Source: Paenibacillus harenae (GTDB lineage: Bacteria > Bacillota > Bacilli > Paenibacillales > Paenibacillaceae). Taken from it: 64,000 bases of DNA. Location: positions 496,001-560,000 of the forward strand of contig NZ_JAUSST010000005.1 of assembly GCF_030812415.1 (NCBI RefSeq), in the 5' to 3' direction. The notes below the pieces were generated by a model that saw only the letters and a list, made by a program, of their open reading frames with translations, made no database searches and was not told the origin of the DNA. Position numbers and translations under genes: made by a program. Shown here piece by piece: positions 17,074 to 25,367 of the stretch. The number at the start of each line of letters is the position of its first letter. Position 1 is the stretch's first letter.

Positions 17074-17958
17074 ATGATAACGGAAAAAGGGCTGTGGAAT
17101 CGTTTACGACTGCGGCTGCTGTTTACCGGACCTACTTTATTTGCTTTTCTTGCCGTAATGATCGTTCCTTTCCTATATGGCATTTATTTGACCTTTACGA
17201 ACTGGGACGGCATATCGACGGCAAGCAGCCTTGTAGGGTTTCAAAACTATGTTTCGGTATTTCAAGATACGGTATTTTGGCAATCTTTTTTATTGACTTT
17301 AAAATACGTGTTCATTACCGTCGTGCTTATTAACGTGGTCGCTTTTCTGCTCGCATATGCGTTAACGAGCGGCTTGAAGGGCCAAAGCCTCTTCCGGGCA
17401 GGCTTCTTTATTCCGAATCTGGTAGGCGGCATCGTGCTCGGCTTCGTATGGCAATTCATATTTTCAAATGTATTCGTGTATTTGGGTAAAGAAATGAGCA
17501 TCCCCTTGTTCAGCGCCTCCTGGCTGGCCGACCCGGATAAAGCGTTCTGGGCGATGATTATCGTTACCGTTTGGCAATATGCAGGCTACATGATGGTTAT
17601 TTATGTCGCGGGACTTATGAACGTGCCTAAGGATATTTTGGAAGCGGCGAGCATCGATGGTGCTAGCCTGCCCACGAAAATGCGCAAAATGGTGCTTCCG
17701 CTTATGGTTCCGTCTTTTATCGTCTGTATCTTCCTGTCGCTGCAAAGAGGCTTCATGGTCTACGATTTGAACATTTCCTTAACGAAGGGCGGACCGTTCA
17801 AGAGCACGGAAATGGTTTCCATGCACGTGTACGAGAAGGCGTTTCTGTCGAGGGACTACGGGGTAGGGCAAGCGGAAGCTTTCGTGCTGTTCCTGCTCGT
17901 GGCGATCATTACGATCGCTCAGGTGTACTTTAGCAAGAAGATGGAGGTGGAGGCGTAA
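17074..17958 (+). CDS. Sugar ABC transporter permease (MalF-like)
   Basis: An inner-membrane permease of 294 residues with six expected helices, from LLFTGPTLFAFLAVMIVPFL onward. The cytoplasmic EAA loop is present as LEAASIDGASLPTKMRKMVLPLM. GAGGG at 17063-17067 is 6 bases from the ATG at 17074. The ATG at 17071 would be too close, and 17059 and 17055 lie before the ribosome site. The gene overlaps the next permease by one base. No ATPase gene accompanies the pair. Confidence 0.93.
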   Translation: MITEKGLWNRLRLRLLFTGPTLFAFLAVMIVPFLYGIYLTFTNWDGISTASSLVGFQNYVSVFQDTVFWQSFLLTLKYVFITVVLINVVAFLLAYALTSGLKGQSLFRAGFFIPNLVGGIVLGFVWQFIFSNVFVYLGKEMSIPLFSASWLADPDKAFWAMIIVTVWQYAGYMMVIYVAGLMNVPKDILEAASIDGASLPTKMRKMVLPLMVPSFIVCIFLSLQRGFMVYDLNISLTKGGPFKSTEMVSMHVYEKAFLSRDYGVGQAEAFVLFLLVAIITIAQVYFSKKMEVEA

Positions 17959-18785
17959 TGAAAAATTCGAGTTCAACGGTCGCTTGGACGAAATTCGCCG
18001 TCCTCTTCGCCTGCTTGCTGCTGTTCGTTTTCCCGTTTCTGCTTCTGCTCGTCAATTCGTTCAAAGAGAACAAAGCGATTACATCCAGCCCGCTTTCGCT
18101 TCCCGAGAGCTTCAGCATGACCAATTATTCGGACGCATTCGGTAAAATGGATTACGTCTCCGCATTTACGAATTCGATTATTGTAACGGTGCTTAGCGTA
18201 TTGCTCATTTCCCTTTTGGCAGCCATGACGGCTCATTATTTTGTTAGACATCAAACGAAGTTCAACCAATATACGTTCTTCTTAATGGTCGCGGCGATGA
18301 TTATCCCATTCCAAGCCATTATGATTCCTCTCGTCAAAATATACGGATCCATTGGCTTTCTGGACAGCAAATGGGCCCTGATCTATATGTATATCGGATT
18401 CGGCAGCCCGCTGGCTGTGTTCATCTATCACGGATTCGTGAAAAGCATCCCGGCCGAGCTTGAAGAGGCGGCGCTTATCGACGGCTGCACAAGAACGCAA
18501 ACCTTCTTCCGCATCGTATTTCCGGTGCTGATGCCGACCACGGTTACGATTGCTATTTTGAACGTGCTCTGGATTTGGAACGACTTCCTGCTGCCTTCCC
18601 TGGTGCTGATTGCCCCGGACGAGAGAACGCTGCCGCTCTCGACCTTTTATTTCTTCGGTACGTATACGGTCGATTACGGCCCGTTGATGGCTGGTCTTAT
18701 GCTGACCATACTGCCTGTGCTGATCGTTTATTTGTTCGCGCAGAAATACATTATTCAAGGGGTTATGCAAGGCTCCATTAAATAA
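17958..18785 (+). CDS. Sugar ABC transporter permease (MalG-like)
   Basis: The second membrane half of the importer, 275 residues with six helices. The EAA loop reads LEEAALIDGCTRTQTFFRIV, near residues 171-190. The start lies in a TAATG overlap with the first permease and has a good GGAGGTGGAGG ribosome site. The protein ends in VMQGSIK, typical for this subfamily. GH32 follows after 24 bases. Confidence 0.94.
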   Translation: MKNSSSTVAWTKFAVLFACLLLFVFPFLLLLVNSFKENKAITSSPLSLPESFSMTNYSDAFGKMDYVSAFTNSIIVTVLSVLLISLLAAMTAHYFVRHQTKFNQYTFFLMVAAMIIPFQAIMIPLVKIYGSIGFLDSKWALIYMYIGFGSPLAVFIYHGFVKSIPAELEEAALIDGCTRTQTFFRIVFPVLMPTTVTIAILNVLWIWNDFLLPSLVLIAPDERTLPLSTFYFFGTYTVDYGPLMAGLMLTILPVLIVYLFAQKYIIQGVMQGSIK

Positions 18786-18809
18786 CGAGTAAGGGTAGGA
18801 TGCTTTATT

Positions 18810-20264
18810 ATGTACACACGCGAGAATGCCGACAAGTTTATCGAGAGCAGAAAATATTTGCTGAAAGGGGAGTACCGGCTGAGCTACCATTTAATGAGCG
18901 AGTTCGGCTGGATGAACGATCCGAACGGCTTTGTTTATTATAACGGCGAATACCACATGTTTTATCAGCACTATCCGTATCAGCCGGCATGGGGCCCGAT
19001 GCATTGGGGTCATGCGGTCAGCCGCGATCTGATGAAGTGGGAGTACTTGCCGGTAGCCTTAGCGCCGGATCAGGAATACGACCGCGACGGATGCTTCTCC
19101 GGCAGTGCGATCGAGAAGGACGGCATGCTGTATTTGATGTATACGGGGCATATCGTGACTGGGCCGGACAAGGAATTGCACTATAGTCAAAATCAAAATA
19201 TGGCCGTGTCCGATGACGGCGTCCATTTCCGGAAGCTTGCAAGCAATCCGGTGATCCGGCCGGAGCAAATTCCGGCAAACGTCAGCCAAAAGGACTTTCG
19301 CGATCCGAAGGTGTTCGAGCGTGACGGCGTTTATTATGCCGTCTTAGGGTCGAATGACGGAATGGGCAGCGGACTTCTATTAATGTATCGGTCGGAAGAC
19401 TTGCTGAATTGGACTTTCGTAAATGAAATCGCGCGAAGCGACGGACATATGGGGGACAACTGGGAATGTCCGGACCTCTTCGAGCTGCAGGGGCATGACG
19501 TGCTTATGCTGTCGCCTCAGCGCATGCCGGCGCAAGGGGACGACTTTCAAAATCTGCATTCGACCGCCTATATGATTGGCCGTTTGGACATGGAGCAAGG
19601 TCGGTTCCTGTATGACCGGTATGAACAAATCGACTGCGGCTTTGATTTTTACGCTCCGCAAACGACGATTGACGATAAGGGAAGACGCATCGTCATCGGC
19701 TGGATGGAAACTTGGGAGACGGAAATTCCGACGCAGCTTGGACACTATTGGGCGGGAGCGATGTCTCTTCCGCGCGAGGTCGTGATGCAGGGAAATGCTT
19801 TGCATTTTAAACCGATAGATGAAATGGCTAATTATCGCCATAACGGTTATGAGGCTTCTAATCTAATGATAGACGGCGAGCGGGACTTGGGCGTAAGCGG
19901 AGACTGCTACGAGCTCGAGGTCGTTTTCCGTGCGGAACAAGCCGAAGAATTCGGTTTGAAGCTTCGCGTGCATGGCGATGAAGAGACGGTATTATCCTAT
20001 AGCCCTGCGGATGGACGATTCCGCTTTAACCGCGACAAGGCCGGAATCGGACTGGGCGGCGAGCGCATGACGAAAGTCGAACTGAATGAAGGGCTTCTGG
20101 AGCTTCGGGTATTCGTCGACAAGTCATCCGTTGAAGTATTTATTCAAGGCGGCGCGAAAGTAATGACGGGCCGTATCTACCCAGGCGCGCAATCGCTTGG
20201 CATTAAAGCGTATGCTAAAGGTTCCTGTGATATAGTATCCTTCAAGAAATGGGATTTGCAGTAG
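18810..20264 (+). CDS. Glycoside hydrolase family 32 beta-fructosidase (sucrase/levanase type)
   Basis: A 484-residue hydrolase that cleaves beta-fructofuranosyl bonds. The three catalytic blocks are visible: nucleophile Asp37 in WMNDPNG, Asp165 in FRDPK (transition-state stabiliser) and acid/base Glu219 in WECPDLF. The five-bladed propeller is followed from about residue 350 by a C-terminal beta-sandwich, ending with the SSVEVFIQGG block. There is no signal peptide, so it acts in the cytoplasm on sugar brought in by the adjacent importer. Because import is not by PTS, the substrate should be unphosphorylated. A terminator follows. Confidence 0.95.
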   Translation: MYTRENADKFIESRKYLLKGEYRLSYHLMSEFGWMNDPNGFVYYNGEYHMFYQHYPYQPAWGPMHWGHAVSRDLMKWEYLPVALAPDQEYDRDGCFSGSAIEKDGMLYLMYTGHIVTGPDKELHYSQNQNMAVSDDGVHFRKLASNPVIRPEQIPANVSQKDFRDPKVFERDGVYYAVLGSNDGMGSGLLLMYRSEDLLNWTFVNEIARSDGHMGDNWECPDLFELQGHDVLMLSPQRMPAQGDDFQNLHSTAYMIGRLDMEQGRFLYDRYEQIDCGFDFYAPQTTIDDKGRRIVIGWMETWETEIPTQLGHYWAGAMSLPREVVMQGNALHFKPIDEMANYRHNGYEASNLMIDGERDLGVSGDCYELEVVFRAEQAEEFGLKLRVHGDEETVLSYSPADGRFRFNRDKAGIGLGGERMTKVELNEGLLELRVFVDKSSVEVFIQGGAKVMTGRIYPGAQSLGIKAYAKGSCDIVSFKKWDLQ

Positions 20265-20295
20265 GTACGCAAATCTGCTTCATGATGCGAACATC

Positions 20296-20347
20296 AGGGT
20301 ATCGCCCATTCTCTCCTATTGGAAGGAATGCGGCGATGCCCTTTTTC
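20296..20347 (+). terminator. Intrinsic terminator of the sugar operon
   Basis: AGGGTATCGCC pairs with GGCGATGCCCT (11 pairs, one G-U). An inner CATTC/GAATG stem lies between, and TTTTT follows at once. Confidence 0.85.
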
Positions 20348-20434
20348 AATAAGTTGGCACTAAAATGCGAGAAGAGCGGCATTCATCTTAGCGGAGCGGA
20401 ATGAAAGCTTGTTCATTTCCCGTTCATCTTCGTT

Positions 20435-20443
20435 TGCTATAGT
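20435..20443 (+). promoter_or_regulatory. Possible extended -10 promoter for the efflux genes
   Basis: TGCTATAGT (an extended -10, TGn-TATAGT) lies 38 bases before the membrane-fusion gene start. I see no good -35 box at the right distance. Confidence 0.35.
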
Positions 20444-20481
20444 CGATTCGATCAAGTCTGATGGAGGGTGGCGTAAAGCAA

Positions 20482-22029
20482 ATGAAGAAGTGGACGATTT
20501 GGCTAGGCATCGTTATCATTCTTGCCGCGGCCGGAGCGGGAGCGTATTACTATTATTTCGGGAAAGAGAAGGAAGGGGCCGAAGAGACGCCCGTCGCGCA
20601 GACGGTAACAGCGACGAAGGGCTCCATTGTGAACCAAATTAGCGGTACGGGCTCGGTGGCCGCGAACTCGCGCGAGACGCTGACCGCCGGCAAGAGCGGA
20701 ACGATCGCCGAGGTGCATGTGAAAAAAGGAGATAAAGTGAAGGCGGGTCAGACGATCGTGACGTTCGAGGATTCGGACGATTATGAGGATCAGATTGAAA
20801 CCATTCAGGAGAATAAGGAAAAGCTGCAGAATACGATTGAAGGGTATCAAGAAGACTATAAAGCTGCGATAGGTACGGAGAACGAAGAGGAAACAAAGGA
20901 AAAGATTCAAAAAAGCATTGAGGATGCCCATTCGCAATTAGCCGATCTGGAGGATGATTTGCAAGGTATTTATGATGAGCAGAGCGAGCAGGCAAAGTCG
21001 GTATCGGCAACGATCGACGGCGAGATTACGGAGTTCGATATCGAGGCGGGCGATGAGGTTCAAGCCAATACGACGATTGCGACCATCGTTGATTATACGA
21101 AGCTTGAGTTCGTTACGACTGTCGACGAGCTGGACATTCCTTCGGTCAAGGCAGGCCAAGCGGTTAACATTACGCTTAGCTCGATCGCCGATCGGACAAT
21201 CAGCGCGACGGTGTCGGAGATCGCGCGCGAAGGCACGTCCAGCAACGGCTCGTCTTCCTTCGAGGTGAGCATTCTTCTGAATGACATCGACGGAGTTATG
21301 GCTGGCATGTCGGGGGAAGCGTCCATAACCATCGAGTCGAAAGAGGACATCGTTCTCGTACCGGTCGATGCGGTTGTCGAGATGGGCGGCAAATCGTTCG
21401 TTCGCGTGCCGTCGACCGGAGAAGAAGGCGCTGCGGAAAGCGACGGCCAGCAGACGGGTGGTCGCGGACAAGGCTTGCGGTCCAGTGAAGGCGGACCGAT
21501 GGGAGAGGGCGGAGCGCCGCCGGCAGATGGAGCTCCTCAAAGTGGAGATGGCGCACCCGGAGGCGGTCAAGCACCGGCAGGCAGCGGAACGGCTGCGGAG
21601 GGTCAAGCGCCGGCAGGCAGTGGAACATCAGCCGGTGACGCTCAAGCACCTGCAGGTGAAGGCGGCGCATCCGCAGGAATGGAGCAACGGCCAACAGGCG
21701 GCGCTGGCGGCACGGCATCCAGCGAGCGCCAAAACATGCGTGCGGCGATGATGGAGTCTTTGACCCTTGGCGGACAGCTGGTCGAAGTGACGACGGGACT
21801 TAGCAACGATGCTTTTGTTGAAATTGTATCGGGACTGAATGAAGGAGATAGCGTGCTGATTCCGATTGCTTCCGGTACTGCCGGCATGGGAGGCGGACAG
21901 CAAGAAACGGAAGTTCAGATGCAAGTCTTCCCTGGAGGCGGCTTCCAGATGGGCGGAGGCTTCCAAATGGGAGGCGGAGGCGCCGTACGCGGCAGCACCG
22001 GTGCCGTGGGCGGCGGTGGCATGCGATGA
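20482..22029 (+). CDS. Periplasmic-adaptor-like membrane fusion protein (MacA/HlyD type)
   Basis: A 515-residue adaptor subunit for an ABC exporter. One N-terminal membrane segment (about residues 4-22) is followed by a barrel-sandwich/lipoyl half (IAEVHVKKGDKVKAGQTIV), a coiled-coil hairpin (about 95-170, rich in E, K and Q), and the second lipoyl half (ITEFDIEAGDEVQANTTIAT). A beta-barrel region is then interrupted by a Gly/Pro/Ala/Gln-rich insert, and the C-terminus is Gly-rich. The start at 20482 follows GGAGGGTGG; the in-frame ATG at 20461 lacks a ribosome site. It is co-translated with the ATPase gene (ATGA overlap). The substrate is unknown. Confidence 0.9.
   Translation: MKKWTIWLGIVIILAAAGAGAYYYYFGKEKEGAEETPVAQTVTATKGSIVNQISGTGSVAANSRETLTAGKSGTIAEVHVKKGDKVKAGQTIVTFEDSDDYEDQIETIQENKEKLQNTIEGYQEDYKAAIGTENEEETKEKIQKSIEDAHSQLADLEDDLQGIYDEQSEQAKSVSATIDGEITEFDIEAGDEVQANTTIATIVDYTKLEFVTTVDELDIPSVKAGQAVNITLSSIADRTISATVSEIAREGTSSNGSSSFEVSILLNDIDGVMAGMSGEASITIESKEDIVLVPVDAVVEMGGKSFVRVPSTGEEGAAESDGQQTGGRGQGLRSSEGGPMGEGGAPPADGAPQSGDGAPGGGQAPAGSGTAAEGQAPAGSGTSAGDAQAPAGEGGASAGMEQRPTGGAGGTASSERQNMRAAMMESLTLGGQLVEVTTGLSNDAFVEIVSGLNEGDSVLIPIASGTAGMGGGQQETEVQMQVFPGGGFQMGGGFQMGGGGAVRGSTGAVGGGGMR
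21420..21730 (+). repeat. Low-complexity Gly/Pro/Ala/Gln coding repeat inside the adaptor gene
   Basis: The translated insert contains repeats of the type GQAPAGSGT(A/S)A and many GG and AP pairs. At DNA level, variants of a 36-39 base unit (GGTCAAGCGCCGGCAGGCAG and relatives) recur around 21565-21660. A second Gly-rich tract with a duplicated GGGFQM unit closes the gene (21930-22020). Confidence 0.8.
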
Positions 22030-22793
22030 GCGTGAACGACCAAAGCTATATCCCGTTAATCGAGATGGACGGCGTAACCAAGTATTATATGATGGCGAGG
22101 GAGAAAACAACCGTTCTGCACAATGTCTCGCTCAAGGTAGATCATGGCGAGTTTCTGGCGATCGTCGGCCCCTCGGGTTCGGGCAAGTCGACGCTTATGA
22201 ACATCATCGGCTGTCTCGATACGCCAAGTGAAGGAAGCTACAAGCTGGAAGGCTCAGAGATGAACGGGCAGAGCGACAATAAGCTAACGGTGATGAGGAA
22301 CCAAAAAATCGGGTTTATTTTTCAAGGGTATCATCTGCTTCCGAAACTGACGGCGCTGGAGAACTGCGAGCTCCCGCTTATCTATCGGGGTTTGCCGGGC
22401 AAGCTGCGAAAGCAGCTGGCCAAGGAAGCGCTGGAGAGAGTCGGTCTCGGCAACCGGCTGCATCATCGGCAAAGCGAGCTGTCCGGCGGTCAGCAGCAGC
22501 GGGTTGCTATCGCGCGCGCGTTAGCGACGAATCCGCCTATGCTCCTCGCCGATGAGCCGACAGGCGCGCTCGATTCCAAGACGGGCATGGAAGTGCTGAA
22601 TATGATGGAGGAATTGAATCAAACGGGGCAGACGATCGTCCTCATCACGCATGATATGGAGGTGGCCCAACGGGCCAGGCGTACGGTTGTCATCCGGGAT
22701 GGGGTGCTCACGGAGCTTGGGAGGAGGAATGACGATGAAGCTTACGCAAGGCTTGTTAATGGCCGTGAAGAGCGTCTTATCGAACAAGCTTAG
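22026..22793 (+). CDS. ABC transporter ATPase (MacB/LolD type)
   Basis: A 255-residue ATPase of the MacB/LolD exporter subfamily. Walker A is GPSGSGKST, followed by LMNIIGCLDTPSEG. The Q-loop is FIFQGYHLL, the signature LSGGQQQRVAIARAL, Walker B LLADEPTGALDS and the switch LITHD. It begins in the stop of the adaptor gene and its 3' end overlaps the permease gene by 59 bases, so the three subunits are made together. It powers the neighbouring permease in a tripartite-like export system. Confidence 0.96.
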   Translation: MSVNDQSYIPLIEMDGVTKYYMMAREKTTVLHNVSLKVDHGEFLAIVGPSGSGKSTLMNIIGCLDTPSEGSYKLEGSEMNGQSDNKLTVMRNQKIGFIFQGYHLLPKLTALENCELPLIYRGLPGKLRKQLAKEALERVGLGNRLHHRQSELSGGQQQRVAIARALATNPPMLLADEPTGALDSKTGMEVLNMMEELNQTGQTIVLITHDMEVAQRARRTVVIRDGVLTELGRRNDDEAYARLVNGREERLIEQA

Positions 22794-23925
22794 AACGATT
22801 CTATCGATGCTCGGAATATTGATTGGCGTTGCGACCGTCATTGCGCTTGTCGCTATGGGCAAGGCGTCATCCAACGAGGTGGCCGAGCAGGTGTCCTCGC
22901 TCGGAAGTCCGAATTCATTGTCCGCTACCATCACAGGCCGGGGCACCGTAACGTCGCTTACGGTTGACGAAGCAAACGAACTCGGCGATGTTATGAATAT
23001 AGAAGGCGTTGCGCCGGTAACGAGCAGCAACGCGTACGCGAAGTACGGAAAGACGCAAGCATCGGTCGCCGTGGAGGGCATAACGCCAGCATACGAACAG
23101 GTCAAGGACTTTCCCGTACAGGATGGACGATACATTGCTCCGCCTGACATTAATAATGCCTCGAGAGTAGCGCTGATCGGCGTCGATACGGCGACCGACC
23201 TGTTCGGGGAAGAGGGCGAGAATCCGGCCGAGGCCGTCGGCAAAAAAATAACGATCAACGGCTATAACTTTACGATCGTCGGTTTGCTCGAATCGCAAGG
23301 CACTTCAATTGCAGGCTCCAACGACGAGAAAATACTGATTCCGATTACGACGGCGCAAAAAATATTTCAAACAAGCGGCGTAACGACGATCAATCTGCTC
23401 GTCGCGGATACCGATCTGATGTCCGCGACGGTAACGGCAATCGAAGCGGTGCTCTATGAGAAGTTCAGGGGCAACGAGAACGCCTATCGCGTCTTCAATC
23501 AAGAGGAAGCGATGGAGACGTTGAATTCGGTCAATGAAACGATGAACAGGCAACTGATCTATGTCGCTATTATTTCACTCGTTGTGGGCGGGATAGGAAT
23601 CATGAATATTATGCTAGTGTCCGTTACCGAACGGACGCGCGAGATAGGCATACGCAAGTCCCTGGGCGCCAAGAAACGGGATATTCTGTTTCAGTTTCTC
23701 GTAGAAGCCGTGTGCATAAGCGGCTTGGGAGGCGCGCTGGGCATCGGTCTTGGTTATATCGCTTCCTTCGTCATCGGGCTGGTCATGCATACGGAGACGG
23801 AGGTGCCGGGCGATACGGTACTGCTGTCCTTCGCCTTCTCCGCCCTCGTCGGCGTTATCTTCGGGTATCTGCCTGCGAACAAGGCGGCGGGATTGAAGCC
23901 GGTAGACGCTCTTCGTTACGATTAG
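22735..23925 (+). CDS. ABC transporter permease (MacB family)
   Basis: A 396-residue permease with the MacB layout: one N-terminal helix (TILSMLGILIGVATVIALVA), a large extracytoplasmic domain (about residues 50-260), and three C-terminal helices from IYVAIISLVVGGIGIMNIML. The cytoplasmic motif SVTERTREIGIRKSLGAKKR is a family mark. The ATG at 22735 is 7 bases after GGAGG; the ATG at 22729 is too close. Gram-positive MacAB-like sets export peptides or lipophilic drugs; nothing here fixes the cargo. Confidence 0.95.
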   Translation: MKLTQGLLMAVKSVLSNKLRTILSMLGILIGVATVIALVAMGKASSNEVAEQVSSLGSPNSLSATITGRGTVTSLTVDEANELGDVMNIEGVAPVTSSNAYAKYGKTQASVAVEGITPAYEQVKDFPVQDGRYIAPPDINNASRVALIGVDTATDLFGEEGENPAEAVGKKITINGYNFTIVGLLESQGTSIAGSNDEKILIPITTAQKIFQTSGVTTINLLVADTDLMSATVTAIEAVLYEKFRGNENAYRVFNQEEAMETLNSVNETMNRQLIYVAIISLVVGGIGIMNIMLVSVTERTREIGIRKSLGAKKRDILFQFLVEAVCISGLGGALGIGLGYIASFVIGLVMHTETEVPGDTVLLSFAFSALVGVIFGYLPANKAAGLKPVDALRYD

Positions 23926-24061
23926 GAGACAAGAGGTTCTACCCTATTATTCGTTCTCATAGAATGAACCATCAGGGTCGATTTAAGAGAGCGGCATAAG
24001 CAATAGGGACATCATCGCAACATTCTATTCGCTCTCTTCGGCCTAGTTGGAAGGAGAGCGC

Positions 24062-25285
24062 ATGAGCAGAGGGAAAAGAACACAGTTGGTAGTTTCGTTG
24101 TTGCGCCGTCATACGGTCAAGCGATGGTTAGCTCTCTTCGGCATTGGAGCGATGCTTGGCGCATCTATCCTGCTGATTAGGCTCTCATTGAACGAGCTTC
24201 GCTCCGTGCCTGCGGCAAGTTACGCCGAGTCGGAGACAGCAGAATCGCAAGGGACGTCAGTTAAAGAGAAGACGGCAAGCCGAATAACGGAGACGGCCGC
24301 ACAGCTGCGGCAGGCAGAACCGGATGAGAAGAACGACGTTAACGTGAAGGAACGGAACGAACCGCAGCAAGAGGATGAAAAGGCCGCGGCGCCCAAAACA
24401 TCAAGCGAGCTGGACGGTCTGATCGTTCATGTTTATCTGACGAAGGAGAAGCGCATCGAGAATGTGCCGCTCGAAACGTATGTCCGCGGCGTTGTCGCGG
24501 CGGAGATGCCTATCGATTTCGAGCTGGAGGCGCTGAAGGCGCAGGCGATTGCCGCCAGAACGTATATTGTCCGACGGTTAATGCAAGGAGAAGAGAGCGA
24601 CGCGTCCGTCCATGGCGCGGACGTAACCGATACGATTCAGCATCAGGTGTATACGCCGCTGGCGAAGCTGGAGGGGCAATGGACGAAGGCGCAGCGCAAG
24701 GCGAACATGGCCAAGCTGGGTAAAGCGATCGATGAGACGAGAGGCCTTGTCGTTACGTATGAGGGCGAACCGATCGAAGCCGTTTTTTTCTCGACGAGCA
24801 ATGGCTATACAGAGAACTCGGAAGACTATTGGAAGCAGCAAATTCCATATTTGCGAAGCGTGGAAAGTCCATGGGACAAGGCGATCTCGCCTAAATATAA
24901 AGAAACGGTGAGCCTCAAGCTAAGCGAGTTTCACAAGAAGCTGGGCGTTAAGAGAAAAGGGTTCGCGAAGTCGTCCCTTCGTATCATAGAGCGAACGGAA
25001 GGCAATCGCATCAGCAAGATTCGAATAGGCGATAAAGTGTTCACCGGCCGCGAGGTAAGAGAGAAGCTAGAGCTGGCTTCCTCGCAATTCACATGGAGCG
25101 TTAAGGGAGATTATATTACGATTACGACCTACGGCTACGGGCACGGTGTCGGCATGAGCCAATGGGGAGCGAACGGGATGGCTAAGGAAGGCGCGGGCGC
25201 AGCTTCTATACTCGCCCATTACTACTCTAGTACGGCAGTCGAACAAGCTTCCAAGCTATCGGCGCAATTGGCCCAAAGGTCATAG
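24062..25285 (+). CDS. spoIID: Stage II sporulation protein D, septal peptidoglycan glycosidase
   Basis: SpoIID is a membrane-anchored lytic transglycosylase that, with SpoIIM and SpoIIP, thins septal wall and drives engulfment of the forespore. The 407-residue protein has an N-terminal anchor (about residues 24-42), a charged linker, then the SpoIID domain. VPLETYVRGVVAAEMPIDFE contains the catalytic Glu, KAQAIAARTY follows, and the end has GYGHGVGMSQWGANGMA. The ATG at 24062 follows GGAAGGAGAG; the TTG at 24047 is upstream of this site. Length exceeds the B. subtilis form because of the linker. It heads the conserved spoIID-spoIIQ-spoIIID-mbl block. Confidence 0.96.
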   Translation: MSRGKRTQLVVSLLRRHTVKRWLALFGIGAMLGASILLIRLSLNELRSVPAASYAESETAESQGTSVKEKTASRITETAAQLRQAEPDEKNDVNVKERNEPQQEDEKAAAPKTSSELDGLIVHVYLTKEKRIENVPLETYVRGVVAAEMPIDFELEALKAQAIAARTYIVRRLMQGEESDASVHGADVTDTIQHQVYTPLAKLEGQWTKAQRKANMAKLGKAIDETRGLVVTYEGEPIEAVFFSTSNGYTENSEDYWKQQIPYLRSVESPWDKAISPKYKETVSLKLSEFHKKLGVKRKGFAKSSLRIIERTEGNRISKIRIGDKVFTGREVREKLELASSQFTWSVKGDYITITTYGYGHGVGMSQWGANGMAKEGAGAASILAHYYSSTAVEQASKLSAQLAQRS

Positions 25286-25318
25286 CTTATAATCTTTCAA
25301 AAATTAGTATTGCCTCAC

Positions 25319-25346
25319 GTATAAACCTAGCAGTTCTGGCAACAAT
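25319..25346 (+). promoter_or_regulatory. Candidate sigma-F (forespore) promoter of spoIIQ
   Basis: GTATA (25319-25323), 14 bases, then GGCAACAAT (25338-25346) fits the sigma-F pattern GYATA / GGnnAnAnT. B. subtilis spoIIQ is a known sigma-F gene, which supports the call. Confidence 0.6.
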
Positions 25347-25367
25347 GGCTAGTGAGGTGATATAAAA

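Noticed and set aside
21560..21670. CRISPR-like spaced repeats
   Set aside because: These are in-frame low-complexity codon repeats inside the adaptor protein, without unique spacers.
23958..23965. CATAGAAT as a sigma-E -10 for spoIID
   Set aside because: The -10 has one mismatch, but no acceptable -35 lies 13-15 bases upstream and it is 97 bases from the start codon. spoIID should be sigma-E controlled, but I cannot place its promoter.
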